Shown piece by piece: positions 33,519 to 41,588 of a stretch of DNA of 50,919 bases (positions are counted from its first letter, which is position 1; every line of letters begins with the position of its first letter). Under the pieces are notes generated by a model that was given only the letters and a program-made list of their open reading frames with translations, did not search any database and was not told the DNA's origin. The DNA is from an uncultured Octadecabacter sp. Lineage in GTDB: Bacteria > Pseudomonadota > Alphaproteobacteria > Rhodobacterales > Rhodobacteraceae. The DNA is taken from contig CALBVZ010000031.1 of NCBI GenBank assembly GCA_937969445.1, positions 1 to 50,919 of the forward strand, in the 5' to 3' direction. Position numbers and translations under genes: made by a program.

Positions 33519-34571
33519 TCAAACATGGCGTAGCGTCGCGTTGGCGATTGTGTAAGCCTTTTGCATCACGGTGGGGAGGGCGGTGGCGTCAAATTCCTCT
33601 TCGGGAATGAAGTGCCCACGATCTGGAACTGCATCCACCGGCAGCCAAGCGGTTTGAACCCTTAAGATCAGGTGGAAATGTGTGAACGTGTGGCGTGCGT
33701 GTTCATTTAGTTCAGTCCAATCTGTCGAATACGGAGATGCACCATTAGGGTCTTCGTTCCATTCGGTTGTTGGCCACCCAAGCATGCCACCTAGAAGTCC
33801 TTTGTCGGGACGCGTTTCCAGCAACCACGCGCCATCTGCACGCCGTGCGATATAGGCAATGCCAGTGCGTGTTGGTTTGGGTTTCTTTGGGGTTTTCTTG
33901 GGTAATTCCAACTGCGTTCCAGCAGACTGTCCATCACATTCTTTGCGAATAGGACAGATGTCGCAGGCCGGATTCTTAGGTGTGCAAACCGTTGCGCCAA
34001 GATCCATCACCGCTTGGGCGTAATCGCCGGGTCGATCGCTAGACGTATGGCGCTGGGCGTATTTCATGAAAACAGGCTTGGCGGCGGGCAGGGGTGTGTG
34101 ATCATCATACAGTCGCGCCATAACGCGTTCGACGTTGCCATCGAGTACGGTTGACGGCTCATCGAATGCAATCGCTGAGATCGCGGCGGCAGTATATGGG
34201 CCGATGCCGGGCAATTCGATGAGGGCATCGTAAGTTTGCGGGAAAATTCCAGCGTGATCCTGAACCACGGTCCGGGCGCATTTCAAAAGATTGCGCGCCC
34301 GAGCGTAGTAGCCGAGACCAGCCCACGCCGCCATCACATCGGCATCCTTTGCCGACGCGAGGCCTGCAATGGTTGGCCAAAGGGTTGTGAACTTTTGATG
34401 GTATGCCCGAACGGCGGCGACGGTTGTCTGCTGAAGCATCACTTCCGACAACCAAACTGCGTAAGGATCGGGGCGTTTTCCGGCTTTTCGCGCAGCCGGC
34501 ATCACACGCCATGGCATTTCGCGGGCATGGATATCGTACCAGTCTAAAAGGGCGTTCGTTATGTCACGCAA
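33519..34571 (-). CDS. mutY: A/G-specific adenine glycosylase
   Basis: 350 aa from a TTG start at 34571, with an in-frame stop two codons upstream. The helix-hairpin-helix ALIELPGIGPYTAAAISAIAF at about residues 115-135 is followed by the active-site Asp region VLDGNVERVMARL. A 4Fe-4S loop with spacing C-x6-C-x2-C-x5-C follows (CTPKNPACDICPIRKEC). A C-terminal NUDIX-like recognition domain (LLETRPDKGLLGGMLGWPTTEW...TFTHFHLIL) completes the protein. It removes adenine opposite 8-oxoguanine. Divergent from the DUF721 gene with a 68-bp promoter region. Confidence 0.94.
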   Translation of the reverse strand: MRDITNALLDWYDIHAREMPWRVMPAARKAGKRPDPYAVWLSEVMLQQTTVAAVRAYHQKFTTLWPTIAGLASAKDADVMAAWAGLGYYARARNLLKCARTVVQDHAGIFPQTYDALIELPGIGPYTAAAISAIAFDEPSTVLDGNVERVMARLYDDHTPLPAAKPVFMKYAQRHTSSDRPGDYAQAVMDLGATVCTPKNPACDICPIRKECDGQSAGTQLELPKKTPKKPKPTRTGIAYIARRADGAWLLETRPDKGLLGGMLGWPTTEWNEDPNGASPYSTDWTELNEHARHTFTHFHLILRVQTAWLPVDAVPDRGHFIPEEEFDATALPTVMQKAYTIANATLRHV

Positions 34572-34639
34572 TGTTTATGACCTATTAAGCTTGGTTTCTC
34601 TGGCGTTGTTGTGCCAGAGGTTTAGACTAGCGTACAAAG

Positions 34640-35155
34640 ATGAAACAGCCACGTCCTCATAGCACCACGCGCGGATTCTCTCGTGCTGTCACCCTGATGC
34701 AAAAACGCATTCGTGGGGCAACCGAAACGCGTGGGTTCGCGCAATCACGTGTTTTGACCCATTGGGCTGAGATTGTTGGCGAAGCCACCGCCAAAATCGC
34801 GCATCCGGTTGATGTTGGCTATGCCAAGGGCGGGTTTGGCGCGACACTGACGGTTCTGACTTCCGGCGCACAAGCGCCGATGCTTGAGATGCAGAAAGAG
34901 CAGATTCGCGAAAAGGTGAATGCGTGTTATGGATATAACGCGATCGCGCGCATACGTATCACGCAGACAGCGGCCACAGGATTTGCTGAGGGACAGTTGG
35001 CGTTCGACCACGGTCCCAAAACACCACGCGGCCCTAAACCAGAAGCACAGGCGGCAGCCAAAGACCTTGCCGAACCTGTCGAGAATGAAGACTTACGCTC
35101 CGCCCTCGCGGCATTGGGCGCAAACGTAATTAGTAAACGTCCTACAAAGACATAA
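34640..35155 (+). CDS. DUF721 / DciA-like protein
   Basis: 171 aa. The DUF721 core is FAQSRVLTHWAEIVGEATAKIAHPVDVGYAKGGFGATLTVLTSGAQAPMLEMQKEQIREKVNACYGYNAIARIRI at about residues 33-110. DciA of this family helps load the replicative helicase where DnaC is absent; whether this divergent alphaproteobacterial form does the same is not shown by the sequence. The C-terminus is a Pro/Ala-rich tail with a helical end (LRSALAALGANVISKRP). It lies 24 bases ahead of the DsbA-like gene. Confidence 0.8.
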   Translation: MKQPRPHSTTRGFSRAVTLMQKRIRGATETRGFAQSRVLTHWAEIVGEATAKIAHPVDVGYAKGGFGATLTVLTSGAQAPMLEMQKEQIREKVNACYGYNAIARIRITQTAATGFAEGQLAFDHGPKTPRGPKPEAQAAAKDLAEPVENEDLRSALAALGANVISKRPTKT

Positions 35156-35179
35156 AATTCACACCTGAAAGAAGACCTG

Positions 35180-35845
35180 ATGAACAAATCTGTCCTAACT
35201 TCCGTTGCTGCTGTTGCCATTGTCGCCGTTGCAGGTGGCGCTTGGTTCATGAACCGCACACCAGCAAATGCTGAAACCGCAAGCATTGTCGCTCCTGATG
35301 CCATGAATGAGTTTGATGTCGTTGAAATGATCCAAGGCAATCCTGACGCCGCGGTTCAAGTTGTTGAATACGCATCCTACACTTGCCCGCACTGTGCGAA
35401 CTTCCACGCAGATCAGTATCCTCAGATCAAAGAGAACTACATCGACACGGGTTTGATCGGGTTCACATACCGCGAAGTCTATTTTGACCAGCCGGGCCTG
35501 TGGGCGTCTATGGTTGCCCGTTGTGGTGGCGAGATGCGCTTCTTTGGCATTACGAACCTGCTATTCGAAAACCAGCAAGACTGGGCACGTGCCGGAGATG
35601 GTGCAGCAATCGCGCAGTCATTGCGTAACATTGGTAAGGTCGCTGGCTTGTCAGACGAAGAACTCGACGTTTGCATGACGGATGCAGACAAAGCGCAAAC
35701 ACTTATGGCTTGGTATCGCACGAACGGCGACGCAGACAACGTTCAGGGCACGCCGACGTTCCGCATCAACGGCGAAGAGTACTCCAACATGACCTATGCG
35801 GACTTCGCTGAGGTTCTTGACGAAAAGTTGGCTGAAGCTAACTGA
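35180..35845 (+). CDS. DsbA-family thiol-disulfide oxidoreductase
   Basis: 221 aa. An N-terminal uncleaved or cleaved membrane signal (MNKSVLTSVAAVAIVAVAGGAWFMNRT) is followed by a thioredoxin fold with active site CPHC in EYASYTCPHCANFHADQYPQIKENYI and the cis-proline loop VQGTPTFRINGEEY. The helical insertion between them is typical of DsbA/BdbD-type proteins. It would form or shuffle disulfides in the periplasm. Two further cysteines (ARCGGEM, DVCMTDAD) are present. Its TGA shares one base with the next gene's ATG. Which substrates it serves is unknown. Confidence 0.87.
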   Translation: MNKSVLTSVAAVAIVAVAGGAWFMNRTPANAETASIVAPDAMNEFDVVEMIQGNPDAAVQVVEYASYTCPHCANFHADQYPQIKENYIDTGLIGFTYREVYFDQPGLWASMVARCGGEMRFFGITNLLFENQQDWARAGDGAAIAQSLRNIGKVAGLSDEELDVCMTDADKAQTLMAWYRTNGDADNVQGTPTFRINGEEYSNMTYADFAEVLDEKLAEAN

Positions 35846-36969
35846 TGACGCCACTCGCTGGCTTAAAAGTCGTTGAGCTGGCCCGCATTCTGGCGGGCCC
35901 TTGGGCTGGTCAATTGTTTGCCGATATGGGTGCTGAGGTCATAAAGGTCGAAGCGCCGAGTGGCGACGATACCCGCACATGGGGCCCTCCGTTTATTGAA
36001 CACGACGGTGAGACGTCAGCGGCGTATTTCCACGGGTGCAATCGCGGCAAGAAGTCGGTCGTGATTGATTTTCGTACCGAAGCTGGCAAAGCCGCGCTGC
36101 TGTCGTTGCTTAGCGACGCAGACGTCATAATCGAGAATTTCAAAGTCGGTGGACTAGCGAAATATGGGTTGGACTATGCGACCCTTAAGGAAAGCCACCC
36201 GCGGTTGGTTTACTGTTCGATCACCGGTTTTGGCCAAGACGGACCGTATGCGGCGCGCGCGGGTTACGACTATATCATCCAAGGTATGTCAGGTCTGATG
36301 TCTGTCACGGGTGAACCCGATGGCCAGCCGCAAAAGGTTGGCGTGGCGGTGACTGATATCTTGACGGGTCTCTATGCAAGCAACGCTATTTTGGCGGCTG
36401 TGCATCAACGTCACCAGACGGGGCGTGGGCAACAAATTGACCTCGCGCTTTTGGACGTTGCTGTTGCGACGACAGCAAATCAGGCGATGAACTATCTGGC
36501 GACCGGTACCTCCCCAGAACGGCTCGGAAACGCACACCCGAACATCGTTCCGTATCAGGTTTTCGAATGTGCGGATGGGCATGTGATTATTGCTGTTGGC
36601 AATGACGGGCAGTTCCGGAATTTCTGTAAGGTGTTGGGTGCCGAAGAACTGGCCGATGAATCGCGTTTCGCGACCAACCCTGCACGTCTCGAAAATCGCG
36701 ATGTATTGGTGCCGATTCTGGCCGACAAAATGCTAGCTTGGACAAAGTCGGATGTTATGGCGGCTTGCGAGGCGAATGGTGTTCCCACAGGCCCTATTAA
36801 CACGTTTGAAGATGTGTTTGCGGACCCGCAAGTTATCGCACGCGGGCTAAAGCTGGACATTGATGGCGCGCTTTCAGTTCGCCCGCCGATCCGGTTTTCG
36901 GACGCTGAGCTTTCGCTTGATCGACCGGCACCAAAGTTAGGGCAAGATCAGGATATTATTGGGGAGTGA
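35845..36969 (+). CDS. Class III CoA-transferase (CaiB/BaiF family)
   Basis: 374 aa. LAGLKVVELARILAGPWAGQLFADMGAEVIKVEAPSGDDTRTWGPPF is the family's N-terminal block, then NRGKKSVVIDFRTEAGKAALLSLLSDADVIIENFKVGGLAKYGLDY and YCSITGFGQDGPYAARAGYDYIIQGMSGLMSVTGEPDG, which includes the catalytic Asp region. GRGQQIDLALLDVAVATTANQAMNYLATG follows. It moves CoA between carboxylic acids such as carnitine, oxalate, succinyl or bile acid derivatives. Substrate cannot be read from the sequence. It is one base coupled with the DsbA-like gene and overlaps the convergent lpxK end by 14 bases. Confidence 0.9.
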   Translation: MTPLAGLKVVELARILAGPWAGQLFADMGAEVIKVEAPSGDDTRTWGPPFIEHDGETSAAYFHGCNRGKKSVVIDFRTEAGKAALLSLLSDADVIIENFKVGGLAKYGLDYATLKESHPRLVYCSITGFGQDGPYAARAGYDYIIQGMSGLMSVTGEPDGQPQKVGVAVTDILTGLYASNAILAAVHQRHQTGRGQQIDLALLDVAVATTANQAMNYLATGTSPERLGNAHPNIVPYQVFECADGHVIIAVGNDGQFRNFCKVLGAEELADESRFATNPARLENRDVLVPILADKMLAWTKSDVMAACEANGVPTGPINTFEDVFADPQVIARGLKLDIDGALSVRPPIRFSDAELSLDRPAPKLGQDQDIIGE

Positions 36970-37942
36970 TCCCAATCTGGGCAAGCTTTGCATCAAGCAA
37001 CGTCCAGTCCGACACAGACAACCGCACGGGCAATACAGAAACCTTTGCGCGGAACGCATCGGGTAGACGCACAGCGTCTTTCTCAGTCGTCACGAGGTTA
37101 AGGCCCCGCGTTTTCGCCTCTGTCTCCAGTCGCGTTAATAAAGCGTCGGTGAACGGCTGATGATCATCCAATGCCTCACCTCTTACCACGTCAGCACCCA
37201 GTCCCTTTAGTGTCGCAAAAAACTTTTCGGGGTGTCCAATTCCTGCAAAGGCAAGCACGCGTTGACCTTGCCAAGGCATGCCCGTTGGTAAGGGGTCCAG
37301 CTGCCCATCAAGGCGGGCGCAATTTGACGGCAAGGCAGGCTGAAACGCATTGCGTGCGTGCGCTGGACCGATCACCAACATCGCGTCCGCGCGTGCAAGC
37401 CCACGATCGGCCGGCTCTCGCAAGGGTCCCGCCGGAATTGTGCAGCCGTTGCCAAACCCTTTGACGGCATCAACAGTTACGATGCTAAGATCTTTGAACA
37501 CGCGGGGATTTTGAAAACCGTCATCCAGAAGGATCAACGTCGCACCCGCGCCTTCAGCCGCCATAACCCCAGTCGCGCGATCCTTTGAGACCCAAGTTGG
37601 CGCGAATTGCGCGAGCAGCAGAGGTTCATCACCAACGTCTGCCGCACGGTGCTCGCTTGGGCTAACCAACACCGGCCCTTCCAACGCACCACCGTAGCCG
37701 CGACTGACGATATGGGGTGTTTGGCCCATTTCAATCAGCTTTTGCGCCAAAGCGATTGCAGTTGGCGTTTTACCTGTACCGCCAGCATTAATGTTTCCGA
37801 TGCAAATGACTGGAACTTTTGCGTGATGCTTTGGCGTTTGCCTGACGCGTCGCGCAGTTGCAGCGGCGTAGAGCATTCCAAGCGGTGACAAGAGAAAAGA
37901 TAGCACAGCTTTGTTGCGGTACCAGAAAAGTGGTGGTCTCAT
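36956..37942 (-). CDS. lpxK: Tetraacyldisaccharide 4'-kinase
   Basis: 328 aa from ATG 37942 (MRPPLFWYRNKAVLSFLLSPLGMLYAAATARRV), where the N-terminal helix attaches the protein to the inner membrane. The 29-residue extension in the track lies in waaA. Walker A VICIGNINAGGTGKTPTAIALA is at about residues 46-67, and HIVSRGYGG, DVGDEPLLLAQFAPTWVSKDRATG and LLDDGFQNP are LpxK blocks. It phosphorylates the lipid A disaccharide at the 4' position. It is translationally coupled to waaA by a four-base overlap, the common arrangement in alphaproteobacteria. Confidence 0.94.
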   Translation of the reverse strand: MRPPLFWYRNKAVLSFLLSPLGMLYAAATARRVRQTPKHHAKVPVICIGNINAGGTGKTPTAIALAQKLIEMGQTPHIVSRGYGGALEGPVLVSPSEHRAADVGDEPLLLAQFAPTWVSKDRATGVMAAEGAGATLILLDDGFQNPRVFKDLSIVTVDAVKGFGNGCTIPAGPLREPADRGLARADAMLVIGPAHARNAFQPALPSNCARLDGQLDPLPTGMPWQGQRVLAFAGIGHPEKFFATLKGLGADVVRGEALDDHQPFTDALLTRLETEAKTRGLNLVTTEKDAVRLPDAFRAKVSVLPVRLSVSDWTLLDAKLAQIGITPQ

Positions 37943-39054
37943 TGAGCGTCCCCAGCGTTTTCGCAATGCCGTACAGCGTCCTGAACGAGGCTGTTGATGA
38001 CCTCGGCATTGTGCGTGATTTCCGCCCATCCAGCCATTGCCATGCGCGCAGTTTGCTCAGGCGAAATCAACGCACCAACAGCAATGCCAAGTTCGCCAGC
38101 TGTTCTGATTTCACGGCAAGCTTGCGCCTCTGACAGACGAACGTAGCGCGATTCGTGCGGCGCCTTTCGCGGACCGTGAATAATTGCCGATCCAAGAACA
38201 ATAGGCTCAAACGGTGACGCCGCATCGCCGCTGCCAAGCGTCCCACCCATAAAAGTTAGCGGCGCAATCCGATACCACAAACCAAGCTCTCCCTCGATGT
38301 CAGCGACGTAGGCTTGCTGTTCCGGCATCGGGCTATCGCCCTGCGAACGCACACCCACTTTCAAGCCTGCTTCGCGCAGTGTCTCGGCTAATTGTTGGCC
38401 ACTATCAACGTCGCGCGGCGCAATGATCATCAACAACCGGTGGCTTTTGCGGCTGGCTGATAAATGCGCGGCGGCCATGTGTTTTACCTCGTTTGGAACC
38501 ACATCAGCAGCAAACCAAAACGGACGTGTTCCTAGTGCTTCGACAAGAACGGTAAGTTCATATTGGTTGTGGGGAAGGGCGATGGGTTCTTCCAAGATCG
38601 GGCCGGTGGCGGTTACTTTGTCCCGCGAAACACCGCCACGAATAAGACGGGTCGCCGTTGCGCCATCAGCGGTCAAAATCCGCGAGAACGGAACCGCCGC
38701 GTTGCGCGATGCGCCAGGCAACCAACGTGATCCGCCGGTAAACAAGGTGCTGACGCGTGCATTTATCAGGGTCGCGCCGATCTCGTTTTTCGCGACAAGA
38801 CGTAACAGCACAGGACGAATTGGCCCCCCATTCCAGATCAAAAACTGTGGCTGCCATCGTGCAAGAAAATCGCGTGTTCTGGCCGGGCTGTCAGTCGGGA
38901 CTTGTACCACTTCAACGCCATCCGGCACGTCTGCAAAAGACGGTATGATGTCCTCGGAAGCGGTGATCAGAACGTCATTATGGTCCAGAAACCGAATTGC
39001 GAGTGAAAGAGTTGTGGTGACTTCGTCTGCGTCGCCGCAATGAACCCAAATCAC
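37939..39054 (-). CDS. waaA: 3-deoxy-D-manno-octulosonic acid (Kdo) transferase, short form
   Basis: 371 aa from GTG 39054. E. coli WaaA is about 425 aa and has an N-terminal membrane helix; this protein starts directly at the first Rossmann strand (IWVHCGDADEVTTTLSLAIRFL). GDADE aligns with the VSVGE block that carries the catalytic Glu. C-terminal TFMGGTLGSGDAASPFEPIVLGSAIIHGP is the Kdo-binding loop of WaaA, normally GGSLxxxGGHNPxEPA. It would attach Kdo to lipid A. The start is in the same frame as the preceding DUF4170 gene, five codons after its stop. Loss of the anchor may be compensated by that partner. Confidence 0.87.
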   Translation of the reverse strand: MIWVHCGDADEVTTTLSLAIRFLDHNDVLITASEDIIPSFADVPDGVEVVQVPTDSPARTRDFLARWQPQFLIWNGGPIRPVLLRLVAKNEIGATLINARVSTLFTGGSRWLPGASRNAAVPFSRILTADGATATRLIRGGVSRDKVTATGPILEEPIALPHNQYELTVLVEALGTRPFWFAADVVPNEVKHMAAAHLSASRKSHRLLMIIAPRDVDSGQQLAETLREAGLKVGVRSQGDSPMPEQQAYVADIEGELGLWYRIAPLTFMGGTLGSGDAASPFEPIVLGSAIIHGPRKAPHESRYVRLSEAQACREIRTAGELGIAVGALISPEQTARMAMAGWAEITHNAEVINSLVQDAVRHCENAGDAQ

Positions 39055-39069
39055 CGCCCCAATTCCCGC

Positions 39070-39312
39070 TTAGCCGAGTTCTTCGGTCGAAGAGGCTTCA
39101 ACACCTTCTTCGCGCAGCCGATGAATGTGCGCGATGAAGTAACGCATATGCGCGTTGTCGACTGTCTTTTGTGCTTCGGATTTCCACGCGTTGAACGCAG
39201 TCTCGTAGTTTGGGAACATGCCAACGATGTGAATGTCTTCGACATCCTTAAATGCATTTTTGGTTGGATCGATGAGTTCGCCGCCAAAGACGAGGTGAAG
39301 ACGCTGAGACAT
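39070..39312 (-). CDS. DUF4170 domain protein
   Basis: 80 aa from ATG 39312 (MSQRLHLVFGGELIDPTKNAFKDVEDIHIVGMFPNYETAFNAWKSEAQKTVDNAHMRYFIAHIHRLREEG). ACAGGTG precedes this ATG, so the six-residue longer version is rejected. This matches the DUF4170 pattern, a small soluble alphaproteobacterial family usually found beside waaA and cysQ. Function is unknown. It lies 15 bases ahead of waaA and 66 bases after the cysQ-like gene, so the cysQ-DUF4170-waaA-lpxK run is probably one operon. Confidence 0.85.
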   Translation of the reverse strand: MSQRLHLVFGGELIDPTKNAFKDVEDIHIVGMFPNYETAFNAWKSEAQKTVDNAHMRYFIAHIHRLREEGVEASSTEELG

Positions 39313-39378
39313 AGGGCACCTGTGGGTCAAATTACGTTGCAGCGACCCTATGGCTTAGGGCGCGAATGGTAAAGCGTA

Positions 39379-40149
39379 TCAGGCAAGTGCTTCGATAAGT
39401 GCCGCGTGAATTCCGCCTGCTGCGACGGTACCGTTTATTTGCGGATGCGGATTATTGAAAATGGCCGTTTTACCGGCTTGGTCGCTCGCGGTGCCGCCAG
39501 CCTCAGAGACGATTAGCATACCGGCAGCAACGTCCCACTCCCACGTCGGACGCAGCGTGAGCATTCCGTCAAACCGACCCTCGGCGACTAACGCAAGACG
39601 ATACGCAAGCGAAGAGCGGAACGCACGCTTAAACGGGGGTGCTGTGGTTGCCCAGTATTTTGGATCCATGTTTGGCTTGGAAGACAGGACCGTCGCGGTA
39701 TCGATAGGTTTATCCCCTGGCGCAAAAAGGGGTGCGCCGTTTAGCGACGCACCGCCACCCAATGTTGCCGTATACATCGCGTCCCGCATAGGAAGGTAGA
39801 CGACCGCTGCGGTGACGATGCCATTCTCAGTTACCGCCAATGAATGCGCCCAATCTTTGCTGCCTTCGATGAACGAACGTGTCCCATCGATAGGGTCGAT
39901 GATGAACTGGCGGTCTGTTTTTAGGCGTCCGTCGCCGTCTTCGGTTTCTTCTGACAACCAGCCGTAATCTGGCCTTGCGCCTTGCAGGTCTGCAGAAAGT
40001 TGGCGGTTCACATGCAAGTCGGCCTCGGTCACGGGGCCTTGGCCGTCGGATTTTTCCCAAATCTCGGGCGAGGCATTGAAATACCCTCGCGCGATGTCGC
40101 CCGCAGATCGTGCGGCGTCGATCAAAAGTTTAAGGTCAGTGTTAGGCAC
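39379..40149 (-). CDS. Inositol monophosphatase-family phosphatase (CysQ-like)
   Basis: 256 aa from GTG 40149. The metal-binding motifs of the family are in order: GPVTEADLHVNRQL, GWLSEETEDGDGRL, FIIDPIDGTRSFIEGSKDWAHSLAV and TWEWDVAAGMLIVSEAGG. CysQ hydrolyses 3'-phosphoadenosine 5'-phosphate left over from sulfate assimilation; family members acting on inositol phosphates share all these motifs. Position next to DUF4170 and waaA is usual in Rhodobacteraceae. Its start overlaps the upstream metalloprotease-like gene's stop by eight bases. Confidence 0.88.
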   Translation of the reverse strand: MPNTDLKLLIDAARSAGDIARGYFNASPEIWEKSDGQGPVTEADLHVNRQLSADLQGARPDYGWLSEETEDGDGRLKTDRQFIIDPIDGTRSFIEGSKDWAHSLAVTENGIVTAAVVYLPMRDAMYTATLGGGASLNGAPLFAPGDKPIDTATVLSSKPNMDPKYWATTAPPFKRAFRSSLAYRLALVAEGRFDGMLTLRPTWEWDVAAGMLIVSEAGGTASDQAGKTAIFNNPHPQINGTVAAGGIHAALIEALA

Positions 40150-41488
40150 CGGCGAGTGTCATCCCGTCGATCATCAACGATGGAATGACCCGACTGAAAT
40201 GTGTTCGTGCATCGTTCGCGGGTATAATCCGCGCCAGCATATCGTGCAGGTTACCGGCGACCGTACATTCGTTTACAGGGTAAGAAATTTCGCCATTTTC
40301 AATCCAAAAACCAGATGCACCGCGTGAATAGTCACCTGTGTTGGGGTTGATCGTTGACCCGATCATCGAAGTGATAAGCAGCCCTGTTCCCATGTCTTTG
40401 ATGATGTTGGCAGGGCTTTGTTCGCCTTGCGTCAGTGTTAGATGTGAAACAGATGGCGACGGCGGGCCGGATGTGCCGCGGGATGCTGAACCAGTGCTTT
40501 GAAGCCCAAGTTTGCGGGCAGTGGCGAGGTCCATTGTCCAACCCGTGAGTACGCCATCATCGATGATTTTGCGTTCAGCCGTTGGAAGGCCCTCACCGTC
40601 AAACAAGCGCGATCCGGCAACGCGGGCGCGGTGTGGTGTTTCGATCAGGTTCATGCCTTTCGGCAAAACCTGCTTTCCATCTTTTCCAAGCAACCAAGAC
40701 GATCCCCGTGCGATCATCGCGCCGTTGCTAGCGGCCAGTAGGTGGCCGATTAAGGATGACGCGATACGTTCATCAAACAAAACCGGATAGGTGCCTGTTT
40801 TCGGTTTGCGAGCGCCGTGTCGTGCAACAGCGCGTTCCCCCGCGATGCGACCAATCTCAGCCGCGTCGCGCATGTCGGAGAGGTGGATGCGGCTGTCAAA
40901 ATCATAGTCGCGCTCCATTCCAGTTCCGCTTCCTGAAATCGCAACAGAGCTAAGCGAGTGGCCTGTGCTTTCGGAACCGCCTGAAAAACCATTGGAGGCA
41001 GCCAGATGGGCCTGACGGCGACCGTAAGTTGCAGACGTAGACTGAACCTGCGCAACGCCATCGACGGCCATCGCTGCTGCCTCGGCGATGCGGGCCTGCT
41101 CTTCCAGCCACTTTGGATCGGGCTCATCATTTGCATCAACGAGGTCCAAACGCGTCGCATCAATGTCGGTCGCCAGCTGGTTTGCGTCCGCGATACCAGC
41201 GTGTGGATCTTCTGGTGCTTCGTTCGCCATCGCGACGGCACGTGCGGCCATTTCCTCGACGGTGCGATCACTGATGTCAGATGCGGAAACGTTGGCAGAG
41301 CGATACCCAACAAAAACCCGCAAACCGATGTCCGTGCTTTCGGATCTTTCCGCCTGTTCAAGCACGCTGTTGCGCACGTCAATTGATACAGAGGTACCAG
41401 CAACGGCAACTGCATCGGCGCTATCAGCGCCCGCAGCTTTGGCGGCATCAATCAATCGGTGTGTGAGGTCTGCAAGTGTTTTGGTCAT
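40142..41488 (-). CDS. TldD/PmbA family protein (TldE-like)
   Basis: 448 aa. ADSADAVAVAGTSVSIDVRNSVLEQAERSESTDIGLRVFVGYRSANVSASDIS is the N-terminal block of PmbA/TldE. RHGARKPKTGTYPVLFDERIASSLIGHL and IDDGVLTGWTMDLATARKLGLQSTGSASRG follow in the C-terminal domain. It lacks the HExxxH zinc motif found only in TldD, which fits the TldE partner. The TldD-TldE dimer is a peptidase that matures modified peptides and degrades antitoxins such as CcdA. The tldD gene is not in the window. It overlaps the cysQ-like gene by eight bases. Confidence 0.88.
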   Translation of the reverse strand: MTKTLADLTHRLIDAAKAAGADSADAVAVAGTSVSIDVRNSVLEQAERSESTDIGLRVFVGYRSANVSASDISDRTVEEMAARAVAMANEAPEDPHAGIADANQLATDIDATRLDLVDANDEPDPKWLEEQARIAEAAAMAVDGVAQVQSTSATYGRRQAHLAASNGFSGGSESTGHSLSSVAISGSGTGMERDYDFDSRIHLSDMRDAAEIGRIAGERAVARHGARKPKTGTYPVLFDERIASSLIGHLLAASNGAMIARGSSWLLGKDGKQVLPKGMNLIETPHRARVAGSRLFDGEGLPTAERKIIDDGVLTGWTMDLATARKLGLQSTGSASRGTSGPPSPSVSHLTLTQGEQSPANIIKDMGTGLLITSMIGSTINPNTGDYSRGASGFWIENGEISYPVNECTVAGNLHDMLARIIPANDARTHFSRVIPSLMIDGMTLAGA

Positions 41489-41525
41489 GTGACGTCCTTT
41501 ACTTGCCTCAGGACGTAATGTGAGA

Positions 41526-41555
41526 CGAGGCGACCCGCAAGTGTAGGCCGCCTCG
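41526..41555. terminator. Possible terminator hairpin between the DUF2125 pair and tldE-like gene
   Basis: CGAGGCG and CGCCTCG can pair, with two further GC pairs inside, over a loop of about ten bases. No T-run follows on either strand, so factor-independent termination is uncertain. It lies 34 bases past the first DUF2125 stop on the minus strand. Confidence 0.4.
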
Positions 41556-41588
41556 AAATGTTGTTACAGAAGGCGTTAAGCCCAAAGT

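Noticed and set aside
41006-41386. 126-aa + strand ORF and neighbours opposite the tldE-like gene
   Set aside because: Shadows of the real minus-strand gene, with no motifs.
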